The notes under the pieces are model-generated. The model saw only the letters and a list, made by a program, of their open reading frames with translations, ran no database searches and was not told where the DNA came from. Shown piece by piece: positions 5,878 to 14,444 of a stretch of 17,228 nucleotides of DNA. The stretch is taken from the NCBI GenBank assembly GCA_934202525.1, contig CAKPYB010000053.1:1-17228 (forward strand), in the 5' to 3' direction. Source of the stretch: an uncultured Prevotella sp. Its GTDB lineage: Bacteria > Bacteroidota > Bacteroidia > Bacteroidales > Bacteroidaceae. The position numbers and the translations under genes were made by a program. Position 1 is the first letter of the stretch. The number at the start of each line of letters is the position of its first letter.

Positions 5878-5967
5878 CTTGTTACTTTGAACTTTGAACT
5901 TTGAAAATTGAACTTTATGATGAGTTAAAGCAATTGAATTATTCACTTTTCACTCTTCGTTCTTCAC
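5878..5967. repeat. Short-period simple repeats between speA and argB
   Basis: The gap consists largely of near-repeats: TTTGAAC units at 5886-5918 and CACTTTTCACTCTTCGTTCTTCAC-like units at 5945-5969, broken by a short unique stretch. Read through in frame they give the spurious 23-residue extension of argB. No promoter motif was recognised. Confidence 0.55.
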
Positions 5968-7860
5968 TTACTGAAGATAAGTGTATCCGAAGAGACCATT
6001 GCGATAGGTGCCCAGGAACTCCTTACCCTCATCGAGGGAAATCTTGCCTTCCTTCACACTCTTGGTTACCCACTGCTCCAACTGGCGGACGAGCTTCTTC
6101 GGATTGTACTGTACGTAATCCAATACCTCCTCTACGGTCTCGCCATCGAATATCTGGTCGATGCAATACTTGCCGTCCTTTACAGAGATGTGGGCAGCAT
6201 TGGTGTCGCCGAAGAGATTGTGCATGTCGCCCAGAATCTCCTGGTAGGCACCAACGAGGAACACACCGAGATAGTATGGCTCGTTCTTCTTCAATGGATG
6301 AAGAGGAAGAACATTGCCGATATGACCGTCGGTTACGAAGTTCGCAATCTTTCCGTCGCTGTCGCAGGTGATGTCCTGCAAGGTAGCGTTACGGGTAGGA
6401 CGCTCGTTCAGACGCTGGATAGGCATGATAGGGAAGAGCTGGTCGATAGCCCAACTGTCTGGCAGGCTCTGGAACAGAGAGAAGTTGCAGAAATACTTGT
6501 CGGCAAGAATCTTGTCCAATCCTCTGAGCTCCTCAGGTACATGCTTCATGTGCTTGGCAAGATTGTTGATCTCGTGGCACACGCTCCAGTACATTGCCTC
6601 AATCTCTGCACGGGTCTTCAGATCTACGATGCCGTGAGAGAAGAGCTGCAAAGCCTCGTCGCGAATCTGCTCGGCATCATGCCAGTCCTCCAGCATGTTG
6701 CGTGGATTCAGGTTGTCCCATATCTCATAGAGGTCCTTAACCAGCTGGTGGTCGGTTTCCTTTGCCTCAAACTCCTCTGGCATTTCCGGCAGGGAAGCCG
6801 TCTCCAAGACATCAATCACCAATACGGAGTGGTGGGCAGAGAGCGAGCGTCCGCTCTCGGTGATGAGGTTAGGGTGCTCGATATTGTTCTTGTTGGCAGC
6901 ATCTACGAACGTATAGACACAGTCGTTCACATACTCCTGGATAGAGTAGTTTACGGAACTCTCGCTGCTTGAAGAGCGGGTGCCGTCGTAATCCACGCCA
7001 AGACCACCACCGCAATCAACGAAATCTACATTGTAGCCCATCTTGTGGAGACTAATGTAGAACTGTGCAGCCTCACGGAGAGCGGTCTGGATGCGGCGAA
7101 TCTTGGTAATCTGACTTCCGATATGGAAGTGGATGAGGCGCAGACAGTCGTGGAATCCCATCTCGTCTATCTTCTTGAGGGCTGTGAGCAGTTCTGCGCT
7201 GGTTAAACCGAACTTAGATGCATCGCCGCCGCTTTCAGCCCATTTGCCAGAACCGGAAGAAGCCAGTTTGATGCGGATACCGATGTTTGGCATTACGTTG
7301 AGCTTTTTGGCCACCTTTTCGATGATATCCAGCTCGTTGAGCTTTTCTACCACGATAAAGATGCGCTTGCCCATCTTCTGAGCCAGCAAGGCAAGTTCGA
7401 TGTAGCTCTCATCCTTGTAGCCGTTGCAGATGATGAGCGAGTCGCTCTGTGCCTGTACGGCAATGACGGCGTGGAGTTCAGGCTTAGAGCCAGCCTCCAG
7501 TCCGAGGTTGAACTTCTTGCCGTGAGAGATAATCTCCTCAACGACCGGCTGCATCTGGTTCACCTTAATAGGATAGATGACAAAGTTTTCTCCCTTGTAT
7601 CCATACTCTTCCTTTGCCTTTTGAAAACAGCTGGCTGTCTTCTCGATGCGGTTGTCGAGGATGTCTGGGAAACGGAGCAGTACGGGAGCGTTGATGTCGC
7701 GTAATGCCAACTCGTCCATGATGTCGCGCAGGTCTATCTGCGTGTTGTCCTTGCATGGAGTTACATAGACATCACCCTTGTCGTTGATGCCAAAGTAAGA
7801 AGTACCCCAACCACAGATGTTGTAGAGCTCCTTCGAGTCTTCAATAGTCCATTTCTTCAT
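5968..7860 (-). CDS. speA: Biosynthetic arginine decarboxylase
   Basis: This PLP enzyme converts arginine to agmatine, the entry to the putrescine/spermidine pathway. The 630-residue length fits the SpeA family. Visible marks are YPIKVNQ (96-102, Lys99 expected to bind PLP), FHIGSQ (245-250), the glycine loop CGGGLGVDYDG (283-293), TESGRSLSAHH (334-344), and DITCDSDG (496-503), whose Cys499 is expected to act in the second active-site half at the dimer interface. The first Met (7860) gives the usual MKKWTIEDSK start seen in the family, where an N-terminal segment precedes the barrel. No signal peptide is present, so it is cytoplasmic. The neighbour argB acts upstream in arginine supply, which makes metabolic sense, but the genes for agmatine use are not in this window. 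Confidence 0.97.
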   Translation of the reverse strand: MKKWTIEDSKELYNICGWGTSYFGINDKGDVYVTPCKDNTQIDLRDIMDELALRDINAPVLLRFPDILDNRIEKTASCFQKAKEEYGYKGENFVIYPIKVNQMQPVVEEIISHGKKFNLGLEAGSKPELHAVIAVQAQSDSLIICNGYKDESYIELALLAQKMGKRIFIVVEKLNELDIIEKVAKKLNVMPNIGIRIKLASSGSGKWAESGGDASKFGLTSAELLTALKKIDEMGFHDCLRLIHFHIGSQITKIRRIQTALREAAQFYISLHKMGYNVDFVDCGGGLGVDYDGTRSSSSESSVNYSIQEYVNDCVYTFVDAANKNNIEHPNLITESGRSLSAHHSVLVIDVLETASLPEMPEEFEAKETDHQLVKDLYEIWDNLNPRNMLEDWHDAEQIRDEALQLFSHGIVDLKTRAEIEAMYWSVCHEINNLAKHMKHVPEELRGLDKILADKYFCNFSLFQSLPDSWAIDQLFPIMPIQRLNERPTRNATLQDITCDSDGKIANFVTDGHIGNVLPLHPLKKNEPYYLGVFLVGAYQEILGDMHNLFGDTNAAHISVKDGKYCIDQIFDGETVEEVLDYVQYNPKKLVRQLEQWVTKSVKEGKISLDEGKEFLGTYRNGLFGYTYLQ

Positions 7861-7930
7861 TTTCTAATCTTGCTTGCTGGAAATCAGTTTTGTTTGTTAC
7901 CTTATATTATATATTACTTTATAGATACGG

Positions 7931-8458
7931 CTATACGTTCAGCAGGTCTCTGATCTGCCGAACGATAGCGTTGATTTTATCAAAATTGTCCATCACGTTG
8001 ATATCGATGATGTGTTTTGCCTTTTCGTAGTAAGGCTCGCGAAGTTTCAGCTGTTCATGGATAAACTTGTCTACCTCTTCCGGTGTTTTGTTGAGCAGCA
8101 GAGGGCGTACGCCTTTGCCCATCTTCAGATGAGCGTGAAGGGTTTCTGGAGATGCCTTCAGGTAAAACGTTTCGCCAAGTTGGTTCATGTAGTCCATATT
8201 GTCGAAGAAACATGGTGTTCCTCCTCCGCAACTTACCACTACATTTTCAAACTCTGCCACTTCGTGTAGCATATTGTGCTCTATCTTGCGAAATCCCTCT
8301 TCTCCAACTTCGTCGAAGATCTGTTTAACGGTCTTGCGCATTCGGCTCTCGATATACCAGTCGAGATCGTAGAACATAACGCCAAGGTCTTTGGCGAGGG
8401 CTTTGCCGACCGTTGTCTTGCCGGCGCCCATGTATCCTATGATGATGATTGACTTCAT
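7931..8458 (-). CDS. aroK: Shikimate kinase
   Basis: The 175-residue enzyme phosphorylates shikimate at O3 using ATP, the fifth step to chorismate and the aromatic amino acids. The P-loop is GYMGAGKTT (8-16). Substrate-binding positions are visible: DLDWYIE (31-37) with Asp33, GFRKIE (55-60) with Arg57, and CGGGTP (77-82). The lid region has GVRPLL (116-121) with Arg118, and LREPYY (139-144) supplies another conserved Arg. Length and motif order are typical, with no sign of damage. The ATG at 8458 lies 34 nt after the topA stop and the gene ends 70 nt before speA, so it is probably transcribed from the topA promoter. Confidence 0.96.
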   Translation of the reverse strand: MKSIIIIGYMGAGKTTVGKALAKDLGVMFYDLDWYIESRMRKTVKQIFDEVGEEGFRKIEHNMLHEVAEFENVVVSCGGGTPCFFDNMDYMNQLGETFYLKASPETLHAHLKMGKGVRPLLLNKTPEEVDKFIHEQLKLREPYYEKAKHIIDINVMDNFDKINAIVRQIRDLLNV

Positions 8459-8492
8459 TTTCTTCTGTTTCTATGTCAATGAGGCATGTTTA

Positions 8493-10820
8493 TCACTTCT
8501 TTCTGCCTCTAGCCTTTGGTTCTGGAGCAGCTTTGATAATTTCCATACACTCCTCGTATGTAAGCTCCTCTGCACTCTCATGTTTTGCCTTTGGAATGCG
8601 GTAATTCTTGCCGTCGTAAGCAATGTATGGACCATACTTACCATTGAGAATTTCCATCTTATCGTCCTCATCGAAGACTTTGAGATGACGCTTCTCTTCG
8701 GCTTCGCGCTTTTCCTTGATCAGTTCGATGGCTCTATCCAGTGTGATGGTCAGCGGATCATCCTCCTTTGGAATAGAAACATACTTGCGGTTATGGAGAA
8801 TGTAAGGGCCGTAACGGCCAGAGCCAACTGTTACAGTAATGCCTTCATAATCACCGAGTTCTCTTGGTAGCTTGAAGAGTTCCAAAGCCTCTTCCAGGGT
8901 GATGGTTTCGATGCTCTTGTCTGATGGCAGCTGGGCAAACTGAGGCTTGTCCTTATCCTCAGCAGAACCAATCTGTACCACAGGTCCAAAACGGCCAATC
9001 TTGACGAATACTGGCTTTCCTGTCTTTGGATCATTTCCGAGATTGCGCTCGCCGGCTTTGTGCTGGTTGCGGGCTTCCAGGACTTCTTTCACTTCAGGCT
9101 CAAAGCCCTTGTCGAAATCCTTCATCCAGTTGGTCCATTCGGTCTTTCCTTCTGCAATATCATCAAACTTCTTCTCTACGTCTGCCGTAAAGTTGTAGTT
9201 CATGATGTTCGGGAAGTTCTCCATCAGGAAATCGTTTACCACGATACCGATATCAGTAGGCAGAAGCTTGCCCTTTTCAGAGCCTGCCATCTCTTTCTTC
9301 AACTTCTGGGTTATCTTGATGCCCTTCAGGGAATCTATGGTGAATGTGCGCTCTTCGCCCGTCTTGTCACCCTTTACCACGTATTGACGCTGCTGGATGG
9401 TACTGATGGTTGGAGCATAAGTAGATGGACGGCCGATGCCGAGATCTTCCAGTTTCTTCACCAGACTGGCCTCGGTGTATCTTGCAGGAGCCAGAGAATA
9501 CTTCTCTGTAGCAAGGATTTCTCTGCGCTGCAATTCATCGCCTTCTTTCAGGGCTGGAAGAATGTGGGAAGAATCCTCAGCATGCTCTTCATCGTCGGTT
9601 GACTCGAGATAAACCTTGAGGAAACCATCGAATGAAACAACCTCGCCGGTAGCAACAAACTTTTCGCTTGTGTTGCCGATATTGATGCTGATGGTTGTCT
9701 TTTCGAGCTGTGCATCAGCCATCTGTGATGCGATGGTACGCTTCCAGATGAGTTCGTAAAGACGCTTCTCCTGAACGGTTCCTTCGATGGTTGGTTCGTT
9801 CATGTAGGTAGGACGGATAGCCTCGTGTGCTTCCTGTGCACCCTTTGAACTGGTGTGGTAGGCACGAGCCTGGCTGTATTCCTTGCCATACTCTCTGATA
9901 ATCTCGTCTTTGCTGGCGTTGGTACAGAGCGTAGAAAGGTTTACGCTATCGGTTCGCATGTAAGTGATGCGTCCGCTTTCGTAAAGTTTCTGGGCTATCA
10001 TCATGGTCTGTACAACGGTGAAACCAAGCTTGCGTGCAGCTTCCTGCTGCAGAGTAGAAGTTGTGAAAGGTGGTGCAGGAGAACGCTTTAAAGGTTTCTT
10101 GGTTACAGATTCAACCATAAACTTAGCGTCTTTGCACTTCTCAAGGAAAGCTTCTACCTCTTCGTGGGTATTGAAGCGCTGATCCAGTTCTGCCTTTACC
10201 TCTGTTGCATTGCCGCTGTCGCTGATGAGGGCAAAGATAGCGGTAACGCGATAGTATGGAACACTCTGGAACTTCTGAATTTCACGCTCACGTTCTACTA
10301 TCAGACGGACAGCAACACTCTGTACACGACCTGCAGAAAGGGCTGGCTTAACCTTTCTCCACAAGATAGGAGAAAGCTTGAAACCTACCAGACGGTCGAG
10401 TACACGACGTGCCTGCTGGGCATTCACAAGGTTCATGTCCAGATGGCGTGGGTTCTTGATTGCGTCAAGAATAGCCTGTTTGGTAATCTCGTGGAAGACA
10501 ATACGGTTTGTCTTCTCCTCATCCAATCCCAGTACTTCGCAAAGGTGCCAGCTGATGGCTTCTCCCTCGCGGTCCTCATCGGATGCTAACCAGATTTTCT
10601 TGGCTTTCTTCGCATTCGTTTTCAATTCTGTAACGAGTTTTTTCTTTTCCTCTGGAATCTCATAATCAGGTTCCATGGTTTTCTCGTTTATACTAAGTTC
10701 CTTCTTCTTCAGGTCACGGATATGACCGTAAGAAGACATAACCTTATAGTCCTTACCTAAAAACTCTTCGATCTTTTTAGCCTTCGCAGGGCTCTCGACG
10801 ATTACTAAATTCTCTTGCAT
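8493..10820 (-). CDS. topA: DNA topoisomerase I (type IA)
   Basis: The enzyme relaxes negative supercoils by cutting one strand through a tyrosine link. With the ATG at 10820 the protein (MQENLVIVESPAKAKK) has 775 residues; an ATG 12 nt upstream would add MYKL, which is less usual. The TOPRIM domain carries the Glu of VIVESPAKA (near residue 9) and SDEDREGE (about 80-87). The catalytic tyrosine is in GRITYMRTDS, near residue 287. The C-terminus lacks the four-cysteine zinc fingers of E. coli TopA. It has instead three Topo_C-type repeats around GRFGPVVQIG, GRYGPYILHN and GKYGPYIAYD, and then a basic tail (KARGRKK). A probable promoter lies 30 nt upstream; aroK, speA and argB follow in the same direction. 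Confidence 0.96.
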   Translation of the reverse strand: MQENLVIVESPAKAKKIEEFLGKDYKVMSSYGHIRDLKKKELSINEKTMEPDYEIPEEKKKLVTELKTNAKKAKKIWLASDEDREGEAISWHLCEVLGLDEEKTNRIVFHEITKQAILDAIKNPRHLDMNLVNAQQARRVLDRLVGFKLSPILWRKVKPALSAGRVQSVAVRLIVEREREIQKFQSVPYYRVTAIFALISDSGNATEVKAELDQRFNTHEEVEAFLEKCKDAKFMVESVTKKPLKRSPAPPFTTSTLQQEAARKLGFTVVQTMMIAQKLYESGRITYMRTDSVNLSTLCTNASKDEIIREYGKEYSQARAYHTSSKGAQEAHEAIRPTYMNEPTIEGTVQEKRLYELIWKRTIASQMADAQLEKTTISINIGNTSEKFVATGEVVSFDGFLKVYLESTDDEEHAEDSSHILPALKEGDELQRREILATEKYSLAPARYTEASLVKKLEDLGIGRPSTYAPTISTIQQRQYVVKGDKTGEERTFTIDSLKGIKITQKLKKEMAGSEKGKLLPTDIGIVVNDFLMENFPNIMNYNFTADVEKKFDDIAEGKTEWTNWMKDFDKGFEPEVKEVLEARNQHKAGERNLGNDPKTGKPVFVKIGRFGPVVQIGSAEDKDKPQFAQLPSDKSIETITLEEALELFKLPRELGDYEGITVTVGSGRYGPYILHNRKYVSIPKEDDPLTITLDRAIELIKEKREAEEKRHLKVFDEDDKMEILNGKYGPYIAYDGKNYRIPKAKHESAEELTYEECMEIIKAAPEPKARGRKK

Positions 10821-10849
10821 AAGCTTATACACAATTTTTTTTCGGTTGG

Positions 10850-10857
10850 CAAAAGTA
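10850..10857 (-). promoter_or_regulatory. Bacteroidetes-type -7 element for topA
   Basis: Read on the minus strand this is TACTTTTG, a full match to TAnnTTTG, placed 30 nt before the topA ATG. No TTTG lies at the expected distance of about 20 nt upstream, so the -33 half is weak. Confidence 0.5.
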
Positions 10858-10946
10858 AGTAAACTTTTTGCTTATACCTTATTATATGGTGTTTTTTTTG
10901 GTTTTTTTAATGTTTGGGAGCCATATTTGGCTGAATTGAACCCTTT

Positions 10947-11474
10947 TTATCCCAATTTTGTTTCCAAATAACGATGGAGCCCCTTGCGTATGGAATCGAA
11001 TGCAAACTCATCAGGATTGAGCCTGCTCAATGGTATCCAGAATGATTCTTCTGCATCGTCCATTGCTTCTATATGAGTGTCGTCTTTCACCTTCACTTCG
11101 TAGAACATATCGAGGGTATGAACCATGAAACCTGAGTAGAGGTAGAGGTTTGGGTAGCTGAACTGATACTTAACCTCAGTTGCATCCAGTCCGGTTTCCT
11201 CTTTTACCTCTCTTGCCATACCTTCTTCGCCTGTTTCATCCATGTCGACGAAACCGCCTGGCAAATCGAGTGCCCCCTTGGCTGGTTCTTTCTTCCGCCT
11301 TACTACCAGGAGTTCTTCCTTGCTGTTGAGTATGAGAGCTACCGTAGCACTGCTCGGATTGAGGTAATAAGAGAATCCGCAGTCTTTACACTTCTTGCTC
11401 TTGATGTTGTTGATTTCGAAATGGTTAGAGCCGCAAACCGGGCAAAACTGAAACTTATCTAATACGTGACTCAT
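10947..11474 (-). CDS. NUDIX hydrolase with an N-terminal zinc ribbon
   Basis: The 175-residue protein begins with a zinc ribbon, CPVC (11-14) and CKDC (29-32). The NUDIX box at residues 74-96 fits GX5EX7REUXEEXGU exactly (it contains GFVDMDE and AREVKEETGL) and would bind Mg or Mn and cleave an X-linked nucleoside diphosphate. Zinc-ribbon NUDIX proteins include NAD pyrophosphatases of the NudC type, but this one is short and lacks the SQPWPFPxS NudC motif, so the substrate is open. The gene sits between the terminator of the esterase gene and the topA promoter and is probably transcribed on its own. No strong promoter motif was recognised before it. Confidence 0.88.
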   Translation of the reverse strand: MSHVLDKFQFCPVCGSNHFEINNIKSKKCKDCGFSYYLNPSSATVALILNSKEELLVVRRKKEPAKGALDLPGGFVDMDETGEEGMAREVKEETGLDATEVKYQFSYPNLYLYSGFMVHTLDMFYEVKVKDDTHIEAMDDAEESFWIPLSRLNPDEFAFDSIRKGLHRYLETKLG

Positions 11475-11540
11475 ATAATGATTAATGTATAATGTTTTAT
11501 GTATTATGGAAAAGGATTTATCATCATGTTATAATCGAAA

Positions 11541-11577
11541 AGCGGCCGGTCTTTGATTCAGGCAAAGATCGACCGCT
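11541..11577 (-). terminator. Terminator hairpin after the sialate O-acetylesterase-like gene
   Basis: A 15-bp stem, AGCGGCCGGTCTTTG (11541-11555) with CAAAGATCGACCGCT (11563-11577), has two positions that pair as G-U in RNA and a 7-nt loop. On the minus strand it lies 20 nt after the stop and is followed by TTTTCG. The T-run is short. Confidence 0.7.
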
Positions 11578-11596
11578 GATGATATTTTGATAATTA

Positions 11597-13051
11597 TTAC
11601 CAATTGTCTGTACGGAATGGGAAGAGAGGCTGATTGCCTGCATTTGCCATATTGCCGAGCTGGAAGTTGCGGAAACAGTAGCGAAGGGCTACTGGCTTCT
11701 TTACCTCAGGACTGGTTACGATGACGCACTCGTTCCAAGTATCGTTGCCTTCCTGCCAGAAGTGCTTGGCTGTAGCCTTATGGAATACCTTATCTTCGCC
11801 AGCAACTTCGAAGCCTTCGATACCTTCAAAGCGGTTATAGGCTCCGTAGGTGTTGTCGAAATGCACCTTTACAGTATCACCTACAATCTTCATCTCCTTG
11901 AAGGTCATGCTCTCGCTGAAGAGTCCCTTCATACCATAAGTCTTACTGAGTGCCTGGAGTGCAAGGCGTTCGCCTACAGGCTGTTTCTGGCATGGATGAA
12001 TCTGCTCAACCTCGTATGGATAAACCAGGTCTTCGGTACAGACGATGCCGCTGTTTGGAATCACCTTGGCTGCATTGAACTGCTGTTCGCGGAGCTTAGC
12101 TCCCCAATCGCCATTTACGTCACCATTATGATAAGGTGCTATCTGTACGAAATAGAATGGCAGTTCGCCCTGCTTGAAGTCTCTGCGCCACTGGGCAACG
12201 AGGTCGGCAAGACGCTTGGTGTACTGACCGTCAGGGTCACCTACATTAGAACATCCCTGATAGAAGAGAATACCCTTTACGCTATAGTTGAGGATAGGGT
12301 GGAAAGTTCCGTTACCCCAGAGAAGAGGATAGAGGAAGTCCCACTTGAATTTAGGGTTCTTGGTCATCTTCACAGAGTCGAGATCTTCCTTGGTGTTCTT
12401 CTTCAGGTAGTCGCGGTCGAGCCAGCTTTCTACACGGCTTCCGCCCTTGTTTGCCATGACCAGACCTACAGGAATATCAAGAGCCTTGTTTACTACCTGT
12501 GCAAAGAAGTATCCTGTAGCCGAAGCATCGCCTACGGTTTCCGGATTAACCTCCTTCCATTCGCAGTTGGCATCATCTAACGGCTTACTGCTCATTACGC
12601 TAGGAATCTTTACGTAATGTACGCCTTTGTACTGGTTGGCTTCGAGCACCGCCTTGTTGTAACCTTCTACAGGACAGTTGCCGAATCCTTTTACTGGCAT
12701 CTCCATGTTGCTCTGACCTGCGCAAACCCATACTTCTCCTGCCAGCACATTGTTGAGAGTGGTCTTTTCACCATCATCGAAAGTGATGGAGAGTGGGGTG
12801 TAGCTCGCCTTCGGGGTCTGTACTTTAACCGCCCATTTGCCGTCTTTACCGGTCTTGGCAGAATATTTCTGTGCCGACCATGAGGTAGTAACCTCTACGG
12901 TAGTTCCTGGTTTGTCCCATCCCCAGAGGTTAGCCTCTGTGTTTTGCTGTAAAATCATGTTGTCACCCAAGATGTGTGGCAACTTTACTTTAGCCTGTGC
13001 TCCTGTTGTGATAAGTGCCAAGGCTGCCATTGCTAAAAATTTCTTATTCAT
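11597..13051 (-). CDS. Secreted sialate O-acetylesterase-like SGNH hydrolase
   Basis: The 484-residue protein has a signal peptide (MNKKFLAMAALALITTGAQA, cut after residue 20) and so acts in the periplasm or at the surface. The SGNH hydrolase block CAGQSNMEMPV (110-120) holds the nucleophile Ser115, followed by GGSRVESW (203-210), FYQGCSNVGD (263-272) and QIHPCQKQPVGERLA (350-364) with the expected catalytic His352. The family removes acetyl groups from sialic acids, and relatives act on acetylated plant polysaccharides, so sialate is only the usual label. The position before IHP is Gln, where many members have Asp, and YQGCSN differs from the common YQGESN. No sialidase or glycan-utilisation genes are adjacent. 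Confidence 0.86.
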   Translation of the reverse strand: MNKKFLAMAALALITTGAQAKVKLPHILGDNMILQQNTEANLWGWDKPGTTVEVTTSWSAQKYSAKTGKDGKWAVKVQTPKASYTPLSITFDDGEKTTLNNVLAGEVWVCAGQSNMEMPVKGFGNCPVEGYNKAVLEANQYKGVHYVKIPSVMSSKPLDDANCEWKEVNPETVGDASATGYFFAQVVNKALDIPVGLVMANKGGSRVESWLDRDYLKKNTKEDLDSVKMTKNPKFKWDFLYPLLWGNGTFHPILNYSVKGILFYQGCSNVGDPDGQYTKRLADLVAQWRRDFKQGELPFYFVQIAPYHNGDVNGDWGAKLREQQFNAAKVIPNSGIVCTEDLVYPYEVEQIHPCQKQPVGERLALQALSKTYGMKGLFSESMTFKEMKIVGDTVKVHFDNTYGAYNRFEGIEGFEVAGEDKVFHKATAKHFWQEGNDTWNECVIVTSPEVKKPVALRYCFRNFQLGNMANAGNQPLFPFRTDNW

Positions 13052-13170
13052 TTTTTAGGGTTTAAAAGTTTATCTTTGTCTTGTTCTTAAGTTCCTTGTA
13101 TGGTTCGTATTTCTGATATTGCCATCTATGTTGTCATAAAAGCAGATACAGAACTGGCGTTAAAGAATAA

Positions 13171-13225
13171 GAGTTAGAAGCTGGAAGATGAAAAGCCGAA
13201 ACTGTTCTCTCCTAACTTCTAACTC
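13171..13225 (-). terminator. Inverted repeat after the thioredoxin-like lipoprotein gene
   Basis: GAGTTAGAAG (13171-13180) and CTTCTAACTC (13216-13225) are perfect inverted repeats with a 35-nt loop. On the minus strand the hairpin starts 9 nt after the stop and is followed by TTATTCTTT. The long loop makes this a weak terminator call; the same bases also form TTAGAAG-type direct repeats. Confidence 0.4.
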
Positions 13226-13234
13226 CTGATTATT

Positions 13235-14413
13235 TTAAAGAAGGTTCTTGATGGCTGCCTCTATGTCCTTGATCTGTGCATCACGTGCCTGCAGGGTGTT
13301 GCTGCGGTCAATCAGGAAGAAGGTTGGGATGCTCTGGACATTATAGAGAGTCAGACTCTTGCCCTGAATGCCATCTTCATCGCGTACGCAAATCCAAGGA
13401 ATGGCAGCGGTAGAGGTCTTCCAGAAGTGCTCGTCAGGGTCAACTGATACCTGATAAATCTCCAGTCCGGCAGCATGATACTTGTTGTAGAGCTCACGCA
13501 ACATCATGATGCGCTTGGTGCTCTCTTTGCTTGCGAAGAGATGGAAGTCGAGCAATACCACCTTACCCTTCAGGTCGGAGAGACGACGTACCTGTCCCTT
13601 GTTGTCCTGAAGTGCAAGTTCGATGCATCCGTTTACGCTCACCTTGCTGGCATCTATCTGCTGCTGTGCCATCTGGTTCTCGATGATGCGGATGTCCTTC
13701 ATTCCCTCGATGGCGATATTGTGGAGGTTCTTGCCACGCTCAGCGCCAGGATAGTAGGTATCCCAACTGGTTGCTACGGCAGCAAATACCTTCACGTCGT
13801 CTTTGTTGTTGCGAGGGTTGAAGATAAGTGTATTCACATTGCCCAACTGTACCGTTTGGAAGAGCGCATAGTAAGCGTATGCCTTCATTGGCTCCTTGAA
13901 GATGTAGTTGGCCTTGATGTCCTGTTTGTAAGCCTGGAGCATGCGGCCCACGATAGATTCGATAGAATCGTTGCCGATGTTAGGATCTTTTACGAGGCCG
14001 TTGATATTACTCTGGAGAGTCATCTGCTTAAGAGACAGCTCCTTAATCTTGTTGCAGTTTTCAGAGCCTTCCACTTCGTATTTGAAACTCATCTGCGGAT
14101 AAGCCGCCTTTACCTTGACGGTTTCTGTAGAATCGATGGAAAGATTGATGGTTTGGTTGGCGATGCGTAAGCGGTAGAACTCTGGGGTAACAGAGTCCAT
14201 GGCAGCCTCGTCGAAGGCAAAGGCACCATCCTCGCCCAGTTTTACAGAGTCGATTTTCACAGGACCGTTCAGGCTGATATTCTCCAGATAGAGCATAGAG
14301 TCCTGAGCCTCTGTGATATTGCCGTTGATGTGGAATTTCTTGTTGTTACAAGAAGTCAAAGCCAGTGCAGCTACCATAATCGCTGCCACTGAAAAGAGTC
14401 TAGTTATCTTCAT
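13235..14413 (-). CDS. Lipoprotein with DUF4369-like N-terminus and a cysteine-less thioredoxin-like domain
   Basis: The 392-residue protein has a lipoprotein signal (ALALTSC, modified Cys22), so it is anchored to a membrane facing the periplasm. Residues about 27-115 look like the DUF4369 beta domain common in Bacteroidetes (FHINGNITEAQDSMLYLENI). Residues about 265-392 follow the TlpA/AhpC-TSA pattern: LSDLKGKVVLLDF (278-290), EIYQVSVD (318-325) and the cis-Pro loop SIPTFFLID (361-369). The usual WCxxC is missing: the place after LLDF reads HLFASKESTK, with no cysteine. The fold is therefore probably kept for binding, and not for disulfide exchange. Its partner is unknown. A -7 promoter element lies 32 nt upstream, in a region shared with pnp. 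Confidence 0.85.
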   Translation of the reverse strand: MKITRLFSVAAIMVAALALTSCNNKKFHINGNITEAQDSMLYLENISLNGPVKIDSVKLGEDGAFAFDEAAMDSVTPEFYRLRIANQTINLSIDSTETVKVKAAYPQMSFKYEVEGSENCNKIKELSLKQMTLQSNINGLVKDPNIGNDSIESIVGRMLQAYKQDIKANYIFKEPMKAYAYYALFQTVQLGNVNTLIFNPRNNKDDVKVFAAVATSWDTYYPGAERGKNLHNIAIEGMKDIRIIENQMAQQQIDASKVSVNGCIELALQDNKGQVRRLSDLKGKVVLLDFHLFASKESTKRIMMLRELYNKYHAAGLEIYQVSVDPDEHFWKTSTAAIPWICVRDEDGIQGKSLTLYNVQSIPTFFLIDRSNTLQARDAQIKDIEAAIKNLL

Positions 14414-14444
14414 GAATTTTATTATTTTGCAAAATTATCGAGTG

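Noticed and set aside
10821..10832. An upstream topA start adding MYKL.
   Set aside because: The family begins at MQENLVIVESPAK-like sequences; the extra four codons have no support.
10919..10932. AGCCA/TGGCT hairpin as the terminator of the NUDIX gene.
   Set aside because: Only 5 bp of stem and no T-run directly after it on the minus strand.
13071..13078. A + strand TATCTTTG promoter box.
   Set aside because: No TTTG at the right distance and no + strand gene follows before pnp at 14610.
334..14170. Other long frames opposite real genes, such as 334-1206 minus, 1445-2161 minus, 5125-5904 plus, 6190-6972 plus, 11762-12580 plus and 13475-14170 plus.
   Set aside because: Each lies wholly or mostly over a gene with clear family motifs on the opposite strand and shows no motif of its own.
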